Source of the DNA: JACJWR01 sp963842975
GTDB lineage: Bacteria; Actinomycetota; Actinomycetes; S36-B12; UBA10799
DNA length: 64,000 bases
NCBI GenBank assembly: GCA_963842975.1
Contig: CAWJIH010000009.1
Coordinates: 620,001-684,000 of the forward strand
Direction of reading: 5' to 3'
Each line of letters opens with the position of its first letter. The first letter of the stretch is position 1. Both the position numbers and the translations under genes were made by a program. The notes below the pieces were generated by a model. That model had not been told where the DNA came from and ran no database searches. It was given only the letters and a program-made list of their open reading frames with translations. This document shows, in pieces, positions 1 through 7,730 of this stretch.

Positions 1-528
1 CCGACTGTGGGGCGTGTTGATCGGATCAGCGTTCGATCGGTCGGCCAATCATCACCCAAGCCGAGTTGACCTCATCCAGCTCCGACCAGCAGTGATCAAC
101 GCGGTTGCCAGTCGGGTGTGCAGTTTGATCAACGCGGCTGCCAGTCGGGTTTTGGGCCCGGATGATCACCTCCGGCCCGACTGTGGGGCGTGTTGATCTT
201 CCCGGGCCCGACTGTGGGGCGTGTTGATCTTCCTGGGCCCGACTGTGGGGCGTGTTGATCGGATCAGCGTTCGATCGGTCGGCCAATCATCACCCAAGCC
301 GAGTTGACCTCATCCAGCTCCGACCAGCAGTGATCAACGCGGCTGCCAGTCGGGTTGCGTTTGATCAACGCGGCTGCCAGTCGGGTTTTGGGTCCGGATG
401 ATCACCTCCAGGCCCGACTGTGGGGCGTGTTGATCTTCCTGGGCCCGACTGTGGGGCGTGTTGATCTTCCTGGGCCCGACTGCGGGGCGTGTTGATCTTC
501 CTGGGCCCGACTGTGGGGCGTGTTGATC
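1..528. repeat. Complex array of direct and inverted 23-bp repeats
   Basis: Eight forward copies of a 23-bp unit containing CGACTGTGGGGCGTGTTGAT lie at about 1-22, 176-198, 207-229, 238-260, 413-435, 444-466, 475-497 and 506-528. Several are joined by a short TTCCTGGG linker. Four copies of a related unit in the opposite sense (GATCAACGCGGCTGCCAGT...) lie at 94-116, 127-149, 332-354 and 363-385. A block of about 170 bp (1-175) is also repeated at 239-412. No convincing coding sequence lies here, and short open frames through the array simply translate the repeats. The first copy touches the window edge, so the array probably continues upstream. The stretch 529-618 before the nadA stop also shows no gene. 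Confidence 0.9.
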
Positions 529-618
529 AAGGCGAACGGGGCCCTGGGGCCCAAGGCGAACGGGGCCGTGCGGGCCGGGTTCGGGGGACCTGCGTGATGG
601 GGTGCCCTGCGGGTCTCG

Positions 619-1815
619 CTAGTCGCGCTTCGCGGCTAGTCCCGGAAGCGCCAGCATCTGGTCCAAGGCCACCCGCGCGTAGTGGGCGTCATCCGGTGCG
701 ACGGTGATCTGGTTGATCACCCGACCTGCCACCAGGCTCTCCAACGCCCACACCAGGTGCGGGAGGTCGATCCGGTTCATGGTTGAGCAGTAGCAAACGG
801 TGCGATCCAGGAACACGATTTGTTTGTCCGGATGCGCCTTTGCGAGTCGGCGGACCAGGTTGAGTTCGGTTCCGATCGCCCAGGCGCTGCCGGGCTCGGC
901 CTGATTCAGGATGTTGATGATGTGTTCAGTGGAGCCCACATAGTCGGCCTGCTGCACCACTTCGTGGCGGCACTCGGGGTGCACCAGCACGTTCACCCCG
1001 GGGATTCGGGCGCGCACGTCGGCCACCGACTCGGTGGTGAACCTGCCGTGTACCGAGCAATGCCCACGCCACAGGATGACTTTGGCTCGCTGTAGTTGGG
1101 CGTCGCTGAGTCCACCTCGCGGGCGGTGCGGGTTGTAGACCACACAGTCGTCCAACGACAGGCCCAAGTCGAGCACCGCGGTGTTGCGGCCTAGGTGTTG
1201 ATCCGGCAGGAAAAGCACCCGTTCGCCCTGCGAGAACGCCCATTCCAGCGAGGTCTTGGCGTTGCTGGAAGTGCACACGGTGCCGCCGTGGCGACCTGTG
1301 AAGGCCTTGATCGCTGCGGACGAGTTCATGTACGTGACCGGCACCGTCCCGGCTGCCACACCCGCTGCCTCGAGCTCTCGCCAGCAGGCCTCCACCTGGT
1401 CGATGGCGGCCATGTCGGCCATCGAGCAACCGGCCGCCAAGTCCGGCAGCACGACTTGCTGGGAATCCGACGTGAGAATGTCTGCGCTTTCGGCCATGAA
1501 ATGCACACCACAGAACACGATGAACTCGCTGTCGGGGCGGGCTGCGGCCTCCCTGGCAAGCTTGAACGAATCCCCGGTGACGTCGGCGAACTCGATTACT
1601 TCGTCACGCTGATAGTGGTGGCCGAGCACGAAAACCCGGTCGCCCAGGGCAGTTTTCGCAGCACGCGCGCGCTCCACCAGGTCCGGATCGCTGGGGGTCG
1701 GAAGCTCGCCAGGGCAGTCCACACCTCGTTCCGAGCGAGGGTCAGACTCTTGGCCAAGCAGCAGCAGCGCCAGCGGTGTGGCATCAGGTTCGGTGAATCC
1801 GCCGATCGACGACAT
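619..1815 (-). CDS. nadA: Quinolinate synthase NadA
   Basis: Condenses iminoaspartate with dihydroxyacetone phosphate to quinolinate in de novo NAD synthesis, using an oxygen-sensitive [4Fe-4S] cluster in the cytoplasm. The protein is about 398 residues, the long actinobacterial form. Visible motifs are GHHYQRDEVI near the N-terminus, CGVHFMAESADIL, GTVCTSSNA, HPECRHEV and the C-terminal CYCSTMNR; the cysteines in CGVHF, VCTSS and CYCST are the expected cluster ligands. I chose the ATG at 1815 (MSSIGG) because a GAAG sits eight bases upstream; an in-frame ATG at 1845 would add ten residues. The gene is divergent from glycerate kinase with only about 39 bp between starts. The usual partners nadB and nadC are not in the window. 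Confidence 0.93.
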   Translation of the reverse strand: MSSIGGFTEPDATPLALLLLGQESDPRSERGVDCPGELPTPSDPDLVERARAAKTALGDRVFVLGHHYQRDEVIEFADVTGDSFKLAREAAARPDSEFIVFCGVHFMAESADILTSDSQQVVLPDLAAGCSMADMAAIDQVEACWRELEAAGVAAGTVPVTYMNSSAAIKAFTGRHGGTVCTSSNAKTSLEWAFSQGERVLFLPDQHLGRNTAVLDLGLSLDDCVVYNPHRPRGGLSDAQLQRAKVILWRGHCSVHGRFTTESVADVRARIPGVNVLVHPECRHEVVQQADYVGSTEHIINILNQAEPGSAWAIGTELNLVRRLAKAHPDKQIVFLDRTVCYCSTMNRIDLPHLVWALESLVAGRVINQITVAPDDAHYARVALDQMLALPGLAAKRD

Positions 1816-1854
1816 GGCCACATCTTCGCACGCAGGTGGGTACATTGGTCATCC

Positions 1855-3012
1855 GTGCGTCTTCTCATCGCTCCAGATTCGTTCGCTGGAACGCTCAGCG
1901 CAGTCCAGGCCGCCCATGCCATCGCCACCGGATGGCGCTCGGTGGCGCCCGACGACCAGACAATCGAGCGCCCCATGTCCGATGGGGGTCCGGGCTTCGT
2001 GCACGTGGTCGCGTCCGCGCTGGGCGCCGAGATCGTCGACACCTCCGTGAGTGGGCCCCTTGGTAATGAAGTGCCAGCGGAGTTCGCGATGCACGGCTCG
2101 ACGGCATATCTGGAGGCCGCGCAGGCCTGCGGCTTGGCGCTGGTTCCGCGCGACCAGCGGGACCCCGAATACACCACCACGTTCGGCGTCGGGCAGTTGC
2201 TAGCCGCAGCGCTGGCCGAGGGTGCCGAAAAGGTCGTGATCGGGCTGGGCGGATCCGGTACCAACGATGCAGGTGCCGGGATGCTGGCGGCATTGGGCGC
2301 CACCGCGGACGGCCCATTGGATTGTGGACCGCGACAGTTCACGCGGCTTCGAGAACTGGATGTGCGCCGTGCCCTCGAGCGCGTCGCCGACGTTGAACTC
2401 GTGGTGGCCACCGACGTGGACAACCCCCTCCTCGGCCTGCGCGGAGCCGCCCGATCCTACGGACCACAAAAGGGTGCCTCCGAGGAGCAGGTGATGCGGA
2501 TGGAGGGCGCCCTCGAGCATTTCCACCGACTGCTGGACGTGCGGCCGAACGGCAAGGATCCAGCAGTGGCGTTGGGTGCAGGTGCTGCCGGCGGTCTGGG
2601 TTACGCCCTGATGGTGCTGGGCGCCACCCGGGTGCGGGGTATCTCCACCGTCATGGACATCGTCGGCCTAGGCGACTTGGTGGCTCAGTCTGACCTAGTG
2701 GTGACCGGCGAAGGCATGTTTGACTGGCAGTCGTTGCGCGGGAAGGTGGTCAGCGGGGTCGCGGCCATGGCGCTTGCCGAAGCAAAACCGTGCGTGGTCG
2801 TGGCCGGGCAGGTTCTGGTGGGCCGTCGGGAGTATTCGGCTACCGGGGTGGCGGCGGCCTACAGCGTCAGCGATATCGCCGGGGGAGTCGAGGAATCCAT
2901 GGCGGACCCGGCGGCGACGCTGGCCGCGGCAGCGGCACGGATCGCGAAAACCTGGTCGGCTGGCTCGTCTCGGGCCCAGCGGGAGCGCGGAAAGGCGAAG
3001 CCGGAGGAATAA
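1855..3012 (+). CDS. Glycerate kinase (GlxK/GarK family)
   Basis: Phosphorylates D-glycerate with ATP, feeding glyoxylate or glycerate carbon into glycolysis. The 385-residue product has the family N-terminus (LLIAPDSFAGTLSAVQAA), the central GLGGSGTNDAGAGMLAALGA glycine-rich motif and the C-terminal VVTGEGMFDWQSLRGKVV motif. The GTG at 1855 begins exactly at the family N-terminus; the open frame further upstream runs antisense through nadA and is not coding. The neighbour erpA follows 65 bp later, and the same glycerate kinase-HesB pairing is known from mycobacteria (Rv2205c/Rv2204c). The stop codon lies inside the iron-box-like site that precedes erpA. Confidence 0.92.
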   Translation: MRLLIAPDSFAGTLSAVQAAHAIATGWRSVAPDDQTIERPMSDGGPGFVHVVASALGAEIVDTSVSGPLGNEVPAEFAMHGSTAYLEAAQACGLALVPRDQRDPEYTTTFGVGQLLAAALAEGAEKVVIGLGGSGTNDAGAGMLAALGATADGPLDCGPRQFTRLRELDVRRALERVADVELVVATDVDNPLLGLRGAARSYGPQKGASEEQVMRMEGALEHFHRLLDVRPNGKDPAVALGAGAAGGLGYALMVLGATRVRGISTVMDIVGLGDLVAQSDLVVTGEGMFDWQSLRGKVVSGVAAMALAEAKPCVVVAGQVLVGRREYSATGVAAAYSVSDIAGGVEESMADPAATLAAAAARIAKTWSAGSSRAQRERGKAKPEE

Positions 3013-3027
3013 GTTAGGCTTACCTTT
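3009..3027. promoter_or_regulatory. Possible IdeR/DtxR iron box upstream of erpA
   Basis: ATAAGTTAGGCTTACCTTT matches 15 of 19 positions of the IdeR/DtxR consensus TTAGGTTAGGCTAACCTAA, including the whole TTAGGCT-ACCT core. It overlaps the stop codon of the upstream gene and lies about 50 bp before the erpA ATG, a normal operator position. Binding is inferred from the match only. Confidence 0.5.
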
Positions 3028-3077
3028 CGTTTCCAGCATGTCGCGGGCGCGGTGCCCACGACCCCGGGAGGAGAGAC

Positions 3078-3440
3078 ATGACCACTGAGAGCGTCGTGGA
3101 CGGCACCAGCACGATGGAGGGTGTCATCCTCACCGAGGCTGCGGCCTCGAAAGTCAAGGCGCTGCTGACGCAGGAAGGTCGCGACGACCTCACCCTGCGG
3201 ATCGCAGTGCAACCCGGCGGATGCTCTGGCCTGCGTTACCAACTGTTCTTCGATGATCGCTCCCTCGACGGCGACGTCTCCAAGGACTTCGGCGGCGTCA
3301 GCGTCGTCACCGACCGCATGAGCGCGCCATACCTCGGCGGTGCGGTGATTGACTTCGTGGACACCATTGAGAAGCAGGGGTTCACCATCGACAACCCCAA
3401 CGCATCCGGGTCCTGTGCCTGCGGCGACTCGTTCCACTGA
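3078..3440 (+). CDS. erpA: Iron-sulfur cluster insertion protein, HesB/IscA (ErpA) family
   Basis: A-type carrier that receives an Fe-S cluster from the assembly scaffold and delivers it to apoproteins. The 120-residue protein has the three invariant cysteines (Cys49 in PGGCSGLRY; Cys113 and Cys115 in the C-terminal SCACGDSF). The ATG at 3078 follows a clear GGGAGGAGAG ribosome-binding site. Fe-S clients in this window include NadA, the Rieske protein QcrA and possibly others. A strong hairpin terminator follows the stop, and an IdeR/DtxR-like box precedes the gene, so iron control is possible. Confidence 0.93.
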   Translation: MTTESVVDGTSTMEGVILTEAAASKVKALLTQEGRDDLTLRIAVQPGGCSGLRYQLFFDDRSLDGDVSKDFGGVSVVTDRMSAPYLGGAVIDFVDTIEKQGFTIDNPNASGSCACGDSFH

Positions 3441-3475
3441 GGCCGCTTCCTAGACATCCAGCAGCATCCACGAAA

Positions 3476-3515
3476 AATCCGGCGCCGGGTCACTCCGGCG
3501 CCGGATTCTTCGTCT
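3476..3515 (+). terminator. Hairpin terminator after erpA
   Basis: A perfect 13-bp stem, AATCCGGCGCCGG (3476-3488) with CCGGCGCCGGATT (3495-3507), has a six-base loop and is followed by CTTCGTCT. It separates erpA from the PfkB kinase gene. The trailing T-tract is weak, as is common in actinobacteria. Confidence 0.8.
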
Positions 3516-3531
3516 GACACACTTTCGACCC

Positions 3532-4512
3532 ATGCGCATCTGTGTCACAGGTTCGGTCGCCACCGACCACCTCATGACGTTCCCGGGCTCCTTCACCGAC
3601 TCGCTGATGGCCGATCAGCTCCACGCGATCAGTTTGTCGTTCCTAGTCGACGATTTGCAGGTCCGGCGTGGTGGGGTTGGCGCCAACATCGCCTTCGGTT
3701 TGGCGAGCCTAGGTCTGCACCCGGTGTTGCTCGCGGCCGTGGGGCACGATTTCGCCGACTACCGGTCTTGGCTGGACCGCCACGGTGTCGACACCTCCGC
3801 TGTCCTGGAATCCGAGGTGAGCCACACTGCGCGTTTCGTGTGCACTACCGACTCCGCCCACAACCAGATCGCCTCGTTCTATCCCGGCGCGATGGTCGAA
3901 GCCCGCAACATCGAAATCGGGCCGCTGCTGGAACGGTTCGGCACAGTTGACCTCGTGATCGTGGGGCCCAACGATCCGGACGCGATGCTGCGGCACACCG
4001 AGGAGTGCCGTGAGCGAGGTATCCCGTTCGCGGCCGACCCCTCACAGCAACTCGCAAGCATGGACGGTGAGGCCATCCGACAACTCATCGACGGTGCCGC
4101 CTACCTGTTCACCAACGAATACGAAGCTGCCCTCACCGAGCAGAAGACCGGTTGGAGTGCATCGGAGATTCTGGACCGGGTCGGGGTCCGGGTGACCACC
4201 CTGGGCAAGAACGGGGCCAAGGTCGAATCATCGGCTGGGGAGTTGGCCAGGGTTGCAGTGCCCGCGGAACGAGGTCTGGCCGATCCCACCGGAGTGGGGG
4301 ACGCCTTCCGCGCCGGCTATCTGGCTGGTGTCGCCTGGGGCCTTGGGGCCGAACGTTGCGCTCAGATTGGCTCGATGTTGGCGACCTTGGTGATCGAGAC
4401 TGTCGGTACGCAGGAATATGCCCTGGACCACAGCGAGTTTGCCGAGCGTTTCGCCGACGCGTACGGCGCCGAGGCTGCGGCGGAAATCTCGGCCGTGCTG
4501 ACGCCAGCCTGA
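3532..4512 (+). CDS. PfkB-family carbohydrate/nucleoside kinase (AdoK/CbhK-like)
   Basis: An ATP-dependent sugar or nucleoside kinase of the ribokinase fold, 326 residues. It shows the N-terminal substrate-site motif VRRGGVGANIAFGLASLGL and the C-terminal signature DPTGVGDAFRAGYLAG, whose aspartate is the catalytic base. The closest relative I recognise by context is mycobacterial Rv2202c (AdoK/CbhK, adenosine kinase activity), which also lies beside the HesB gene and upstream of ctaC. Substrate is inferred from that context and could instead be a sugar. The ATG at 3532 begins directly at the first beta strand. Confidence 0.85.
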   Translation: MRICVTGSVATDHLMTFPGSFTDSLMADQLHAISLSFLVDDLQVRRGGVGANIAFGLASLGLHPVLLAAVGHDFADYRSWLDRHGVDTSAVLESEVSHTARFVCTTDSAHNQIASFYPGAMVEARNIEIGPLLERFGTVDLVIVGPNDPDAMLRHTEECRERGIPFAADPSQQLASMDGEAIRQLIDGAAYLFTNEYEAALTEQKTGWSASEILDRVGVRVTTLGKNGAKVESSAGELARVAVPAERGLADPTGVGDAFRAGYLAGVAWGLGAERCAQIGSMLATLVIETVGTQEYALDHSEFAERFADAYGAEAAAEISAVLTPA

Positions 4513-4561
4513 CCCCCCGGGTGGGATAGAAGTCGGACGGGGACTGCGGTAGGGCAGGGAA

Positions 4562-5248
4562 ATGGTCGCAATCTCGGTGCCCCGGCAATCGGTTCCAGCG
4601 GAGGTCACTGCGGCCACCGACATCGTGGCCATCGGCGGCGTGCTGACGGCATCGAATCTGCTGCGGGCCTACGCCCACGCCGAGTTCCCGATGGATGTCG
4701 ACATCGACCGCGGCCGTCGGGTGACCGCGTGGTATTCCCCGGCCACCCGAGCGGTGCTGCGCTACCCGGGAATGCACGTGTCTCGCTCTCTGCGCCGATC
4801 TTTGCGCGGATTCACGTTGAGTTATGACAACGCCTTCGACGAGGTGCTGGCAGGCTGTGCCGATCCGAAGCGTGAGCACGGTTGGATCACCGCAGACTAC
4901 GAGCGGGTCTACCGGGAACTGTTTCGCGCCGGGTACGCCCACTCCGTGGAGGTTTGGCAAGGTGGGGAACTCGTTGGCGGGTTGATCGGGGTGGAGCGCG
5001 GTGGGCTGTTTTGTGCCGACTCCAAGTTTCGTCGGGTCACCGATGCCTCAAAAGCGGCGGTTGCCGGACTCTCTGACCTGATGTTCGCCGGTCGGTGGGG
5101 CCAGCACCGGATGATCGACGCCCAATGGATCACCGATCACCTCGCATCGCTCGGTTTCACGGAGATGCCGCGCGCGCAGTATCTGGCCGCTTTGCCAGCC
5201 TTACTTCGCGTGCCTGGGGCCTTCGCCGGGAACTCAGCCGGGCAGTAG
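4562..5248 (+). CDS. aat: Leucyl/phenylalanyl-tRNA-protein transferase
   Basis: Transfers Leu or Phe from aminoacyl-tRNA to proteins with N-terminal Lys or Arg, marking them for ClpAP-type degradation (N-end rule). The 228-residue protein has the family core: GYAHSVEVWQ, GGLIGVERGGLF, DSKFRRVTDASKAAV and the C-terminal MIDAQWITDHLASLGF-EMPR block. The canonical GESMFS segment reads ADSKFR here, so the usual Glu-Ser is replaced by Asp-Ser. The ATG at 4562 lies about 50 bp after the PfkB gene. The 3' end overlaps the convergent tusA gene by 15 nt. Confidence 0.88.
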   Translation: MVAISVPRQSVPAEVTAATDIVAIGGVLTASNLLRAYAHAEFPMDVDIDRGRRVTAWYSPATRAVLRYPGMHVSRSLRRSLRGFTLSYDNAFDEVLAGCADPKREHGWITADYERVYRELFRAGYAHSVEVWQGGELVGGLIGVERGGLFCADSKFRRVTDASKAAVAGLSDLMFAGRWGQHRMIDAQWITDHLASLGFTEMPRAQYLAALPALLRVPGAFAGNSAGQ

Positions 5249-5503
5249 CACGCGAAAGACGGTCCAGCCGGACGTCGATTCGATCAGGTCGCCTGACTGC
5301 GGGACGTCGGTGTGATTCTCGGTGCTCACCAGCGTCGCCCCTCGCATTCGACACCAGGCCGGGACATCAAACTGTGCGGCAACGTCGTCGGCGAGCAGTT
5401 CGACCTCGGCGCCCGGGGTGGCACGCGCCTGGCGGCCGAGCGCGATCACCGGTGCCGGACACCGCTGGCCCCGATAGTCCAGCAGAATCGGCTCCGCGGT
5501 CAC
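5234..5503 (-). CDS. tusA: TusA-family sulfur carrier protein
   Basis: A small (89 aa) sulfurtransferase of the SirA/TusA fold that carries sulfur as a persulfide. The diagnostic CPxP motif is present (RGQRCPAP, Cys15). The start is a GTG at 5503 that overlaps the stop of the upstream cysteine desulfurase homologue in the form GTGA, so the two are translationally coupled. The open frame extends upstream in the desulfurase region but is only a shadow there. Function is probably sulfur delivery with the coupled desulfurase-like protein, whose active site looks changed. The target is unknown. Confidence 0.8.
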   Translation of the reverse strand: MTAEPILLDYRGQRCPAPVIALGRQARATPGAEVELLADDVAAQFDVPAWCRMRGATLVSTENHTDVPQSGDLIESTSGWTVFRVLLPG

Positions 5504-6693
5504 AGTCCGACCTCCGAGCGCATCCGCGCCACGATTCCAGGCAGCGTCCGTAGCAGCTCGTCGACGTCGCTGGCATCGGCGCCGATCGGTAGCGTGATGC
5601 GAACATTTCCGCTGGTCAGGGCGCCCATTGCGGCGAGTACATGGCTTGGCTGGCCGGATCTGGCCGCGCAAGCCGAGCCGCTGGCCACCGCAATTCCATG
5701 GCGATCCAGTTCCAGCAGCAGCGCCTCGGCATCGATGTAGGCCAATGAAAATCCCAACACGTGCGGCAACCGAGCGTCAGGGTCTCCGTGGAGCAGTACG
5801 TCGGGAATCTGCGTGAGTTCGGCGCGCAGGCGTTCGATGAGTGCCCGATCAGTGGCCTCGCGCGCATCGAGACCCGCCACTGCCACCTCCAACCCGAGGG
5901 CCGCGCCGGCACAATCCGGGACCGAGGGTGCGGAGTAGGGAAGCGCCAGCACGTCGGCGTCAGCCAGTTCGCGCCAACTCGTCTGCGGGGCAAGAACGAG
6001 GGCGGCGACTCCTTCGCCGCCCGCCCACGACCGGGCCTCAACCACCAGCGCGTCCCAATAGGGCGGCAATTGTGTGCGCCCAGCGGCCATCGTGGCGTCG
6101 ACGAGCAGCGCGACGTTGGCTGCCCGACACAATTCATGCACCTCGGACAGCGGCGCCAGCGTACCCACCTCCGCGTTGCCAACGGCGAGCACGACCACAC
6201 CCACCTCCGCCTGGCCGTGGCTTCCTGCCACGCCGGTGTGGCGGGTGTGGGCCCCCGCGGCGTGGGGGAGTAGCCGGGCGAGTTCTGCGAGTCGCGGCCG
6301 TCCGAGGGCATCGACGCTGATCGGGTCAATCGTGCCGGTGGGGTTGCCGACTGCTAGCCCGTGGACCGCGTTGCGTTTGGCTGCGGCATTGAGAATCACT
6401 TGACGTTCGACCGCGGAGGTCACAGCCGCGGTGCCTTCGCGGCCGAGTTGGGCCATCGCGGTTTGCAGCGCGATCGGCGCCCCAGGGAAGAACATCACCC
6501 GGCTGCCGACGGGCGCACCCACGGAGGTTGCGATGGACGCCGCTGCGGATTCCAGCAAGGCTCGCGAAGCGCGTCCCTCGTGGGCCCTTAGGCTCGGGGC
6601 CGCCCAACCGATCTCCGCGGCTTTGGCGCGGGCAGCGATCACCTGCGGAGCAAGTCGCTGACCGGCTTCGGCAGCCAGGAACACTCTGGACAC
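5500..6693 (-). CDS. Cysteine desulfurase-like protein lacking the PLP lysine
   Basis: Aminotransferase class V fold of the NifS/IscS group, about 397 residues from the GTG at 6693 (VSRVFLAAEAGQ), which fits the usual VYLDNAAT-type N-terminus. The family landmarks are there: NAEVGTLAPL, LLVDATMAAG and the C-terminal ASGSACAARSGQPSHVL, which contains the persulfide cysteine. But the segment that normally reads SAHK-GGPKGVGAL reads EARSWAGGEGVAAL, so the Schiff-base lysine and preceding histidine are replaced by Ser and Arg. The histidine that stacks on the PLP ring also appears replaced (AVERQVIL). It is coupled to tusA. A catalytically altered or non-PLP role is inferred. I recall fused desulfurase-TusA proteins in Streptomyces that may show the same change, but cannot confirm it here. 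Confidence 0.75.
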   Translation of the reverse strand: MSRVFLAAEAGQRLAPQVIAARAKAAEIGWAAPSLRAHEGRASRALLESAAASIATSVGAPVGSRVMFFPGAPIALQTAMAQLGREGTAAVTSAVERQVILNAAAKRNAVHGLAVGNPTGTIDPISVDALGRPRLAELARLLPHAAGAHTRHTGVAGSHGQAEVGVVVLAVGNAEVGTLAPLSEVHELCRAANVALLVDATMAAGRTQLPPYWDALVVEARSWAGGEGVAALVLAPQTSWRELADADVLALPYSAPSVPDCAGAALGLEVAVAGLDAREATDRALIERLRAELTQIPDVLLHGDPDARLPHVLGFSLAYIDAEALLLELDRHGIAVASGSACAARSGQPSHVLAAMGALTSGNVRITLPIGADASDVDELLRTLPGIVARMRSEVGL

Positions 6694-6902
6694 CAACACA
6701 TCTTGCCGTGTGCGGCGCGACTCGCGGGTGAGGCCGCGCACAGGAAGGGGATTTCGGGCGTCGCGGCACTCCGAACGCGCGCCCCGAATCCCGCGTTGGG
6801 GGCTCCTGCGCTACTCTCACCCCCGTGGGGTTGTCCGTGCCCCTCGTGCTCTGTGCCTTATCCAGGTGTGGATGCGCCTAGAACCTAGACGAAAGGTGAG
6901 CT

Positions 6903-7727
6903 GTGGCATCGTCCGGTAAGCAGCGAGGACCCAGCGGCGCAGGCTGGGCGGCAGTCATCGTCATGGGTGTCGTCATGGCAGGCCTGGTCTGGTGGGGTTA
7001 CGAGTACAACTTCGGGTTCCCCTCGGGAATCACCGAAGAATCGGCCATCACACTGCACTTCTGGAATGGCACTTGGGTGGCCGCCTTTGCGGTCGGAATC
7101 CTCACCTGGGGTCTGATGCTGTACGCGTCGATTGCCTATCGGCGTCGTCAGGGCGATGGCATGCCCCGTCAGCTCCGCTACAACATTCCGATTGAGGTGA
7201 TGTACACCATCACCCCGATCGCCATGGTTCTTGCGCTGGTCTTCTTCACCGTGCGCGACCAGGAAATCCTCACCGAAGTCTCCAACGATCAGGCCGAAAC
7301 CGTCGAGGTGACTGGCTTCCGTTGGTCCTGGACCTTCTACTACGCCGAGCAGGACGTCTACGACACCGGCGAACCGAGCCTGGAGACAGACCTCCTCCCG
7401 ACGCTGTACCTGCCGGTCGATGAGAAGGTGCAGTTCAAACTGGGCAGCCCCGACGTGATCCACTCCTTCTGGGTGCCGGAGTTCCTCTTCAAGATGGACG
7501 TCGTGCCCGGTCGAATCAATACTTTCGAGGTCACACCCAACGAACTGGGCACGTTCGCTGGCAAGTGCGCCGAGTTGTGCGGTGTCGACCACTCACGGAT
7601 GCTGTTCAACGTGAAGGTGGTTGAGCGGGAAGAATTCGACGCGCAGATGGACGCATTGCGCGCCCTAGGCCAGACTGGCAACCCAGACTCAGGCCGGATC
7701 ACTGACTCGGCACAGGATGTGGAGTGA
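6903..7727 (+). CDS. ctaC: Cytochrome c oxidase subunit II
   Basis: Membrane subunit of the aa3 oxidase that receives electrons from the QcrC dihaem cytochrome through its CuA centre. The 274-residue protein has a hydrophobic N-terminal segment (about 15-36), further membrane spans near 58-79 and 97-117, and an extracytoplasmic cupredoxin domain. All CuA ligands are visible: His187, Cys222, Glu224, Cys226, His230 and Met233 (CAELCGVDHSRM). The GTG at 6903 follows GAAAGGTGAG. It is the first gene of ctaC-ctaD-ctaF, with 3-4 nt gaps to the next genes. Confidence 0.96.
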   Translation: MASSGKQRGPSGAGWAAVIVMGVVMAGLVWWGYEYNFGFPSGITEESAITLHFWNGTWVAAFAVGILTWGLMLYASIAYRRRQGDGMPRQLRYNIPIEVMYTITPIAMVLALVFFTVRDQEILTEVSNDQAETVEVTGFRWSWTFYYAEQDVYDTGEPSLETDLLPTLYLPVDEKVQFKLGSPDVIHSFWVPEFLFKMDVVPGRINTFEVTPNELGTFAGKCAELCGVDHSRMLFNVKVVEREEFDAQMDALRALGQTGNPDSGRITDSAQDVE

Positions 7728-7730
7728 CGT

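Noticed and set aside
1..528. CRISPR array
   Set aside because: The repeats occur in both orientations, spacers are short and repeated, and no cas genes are near.
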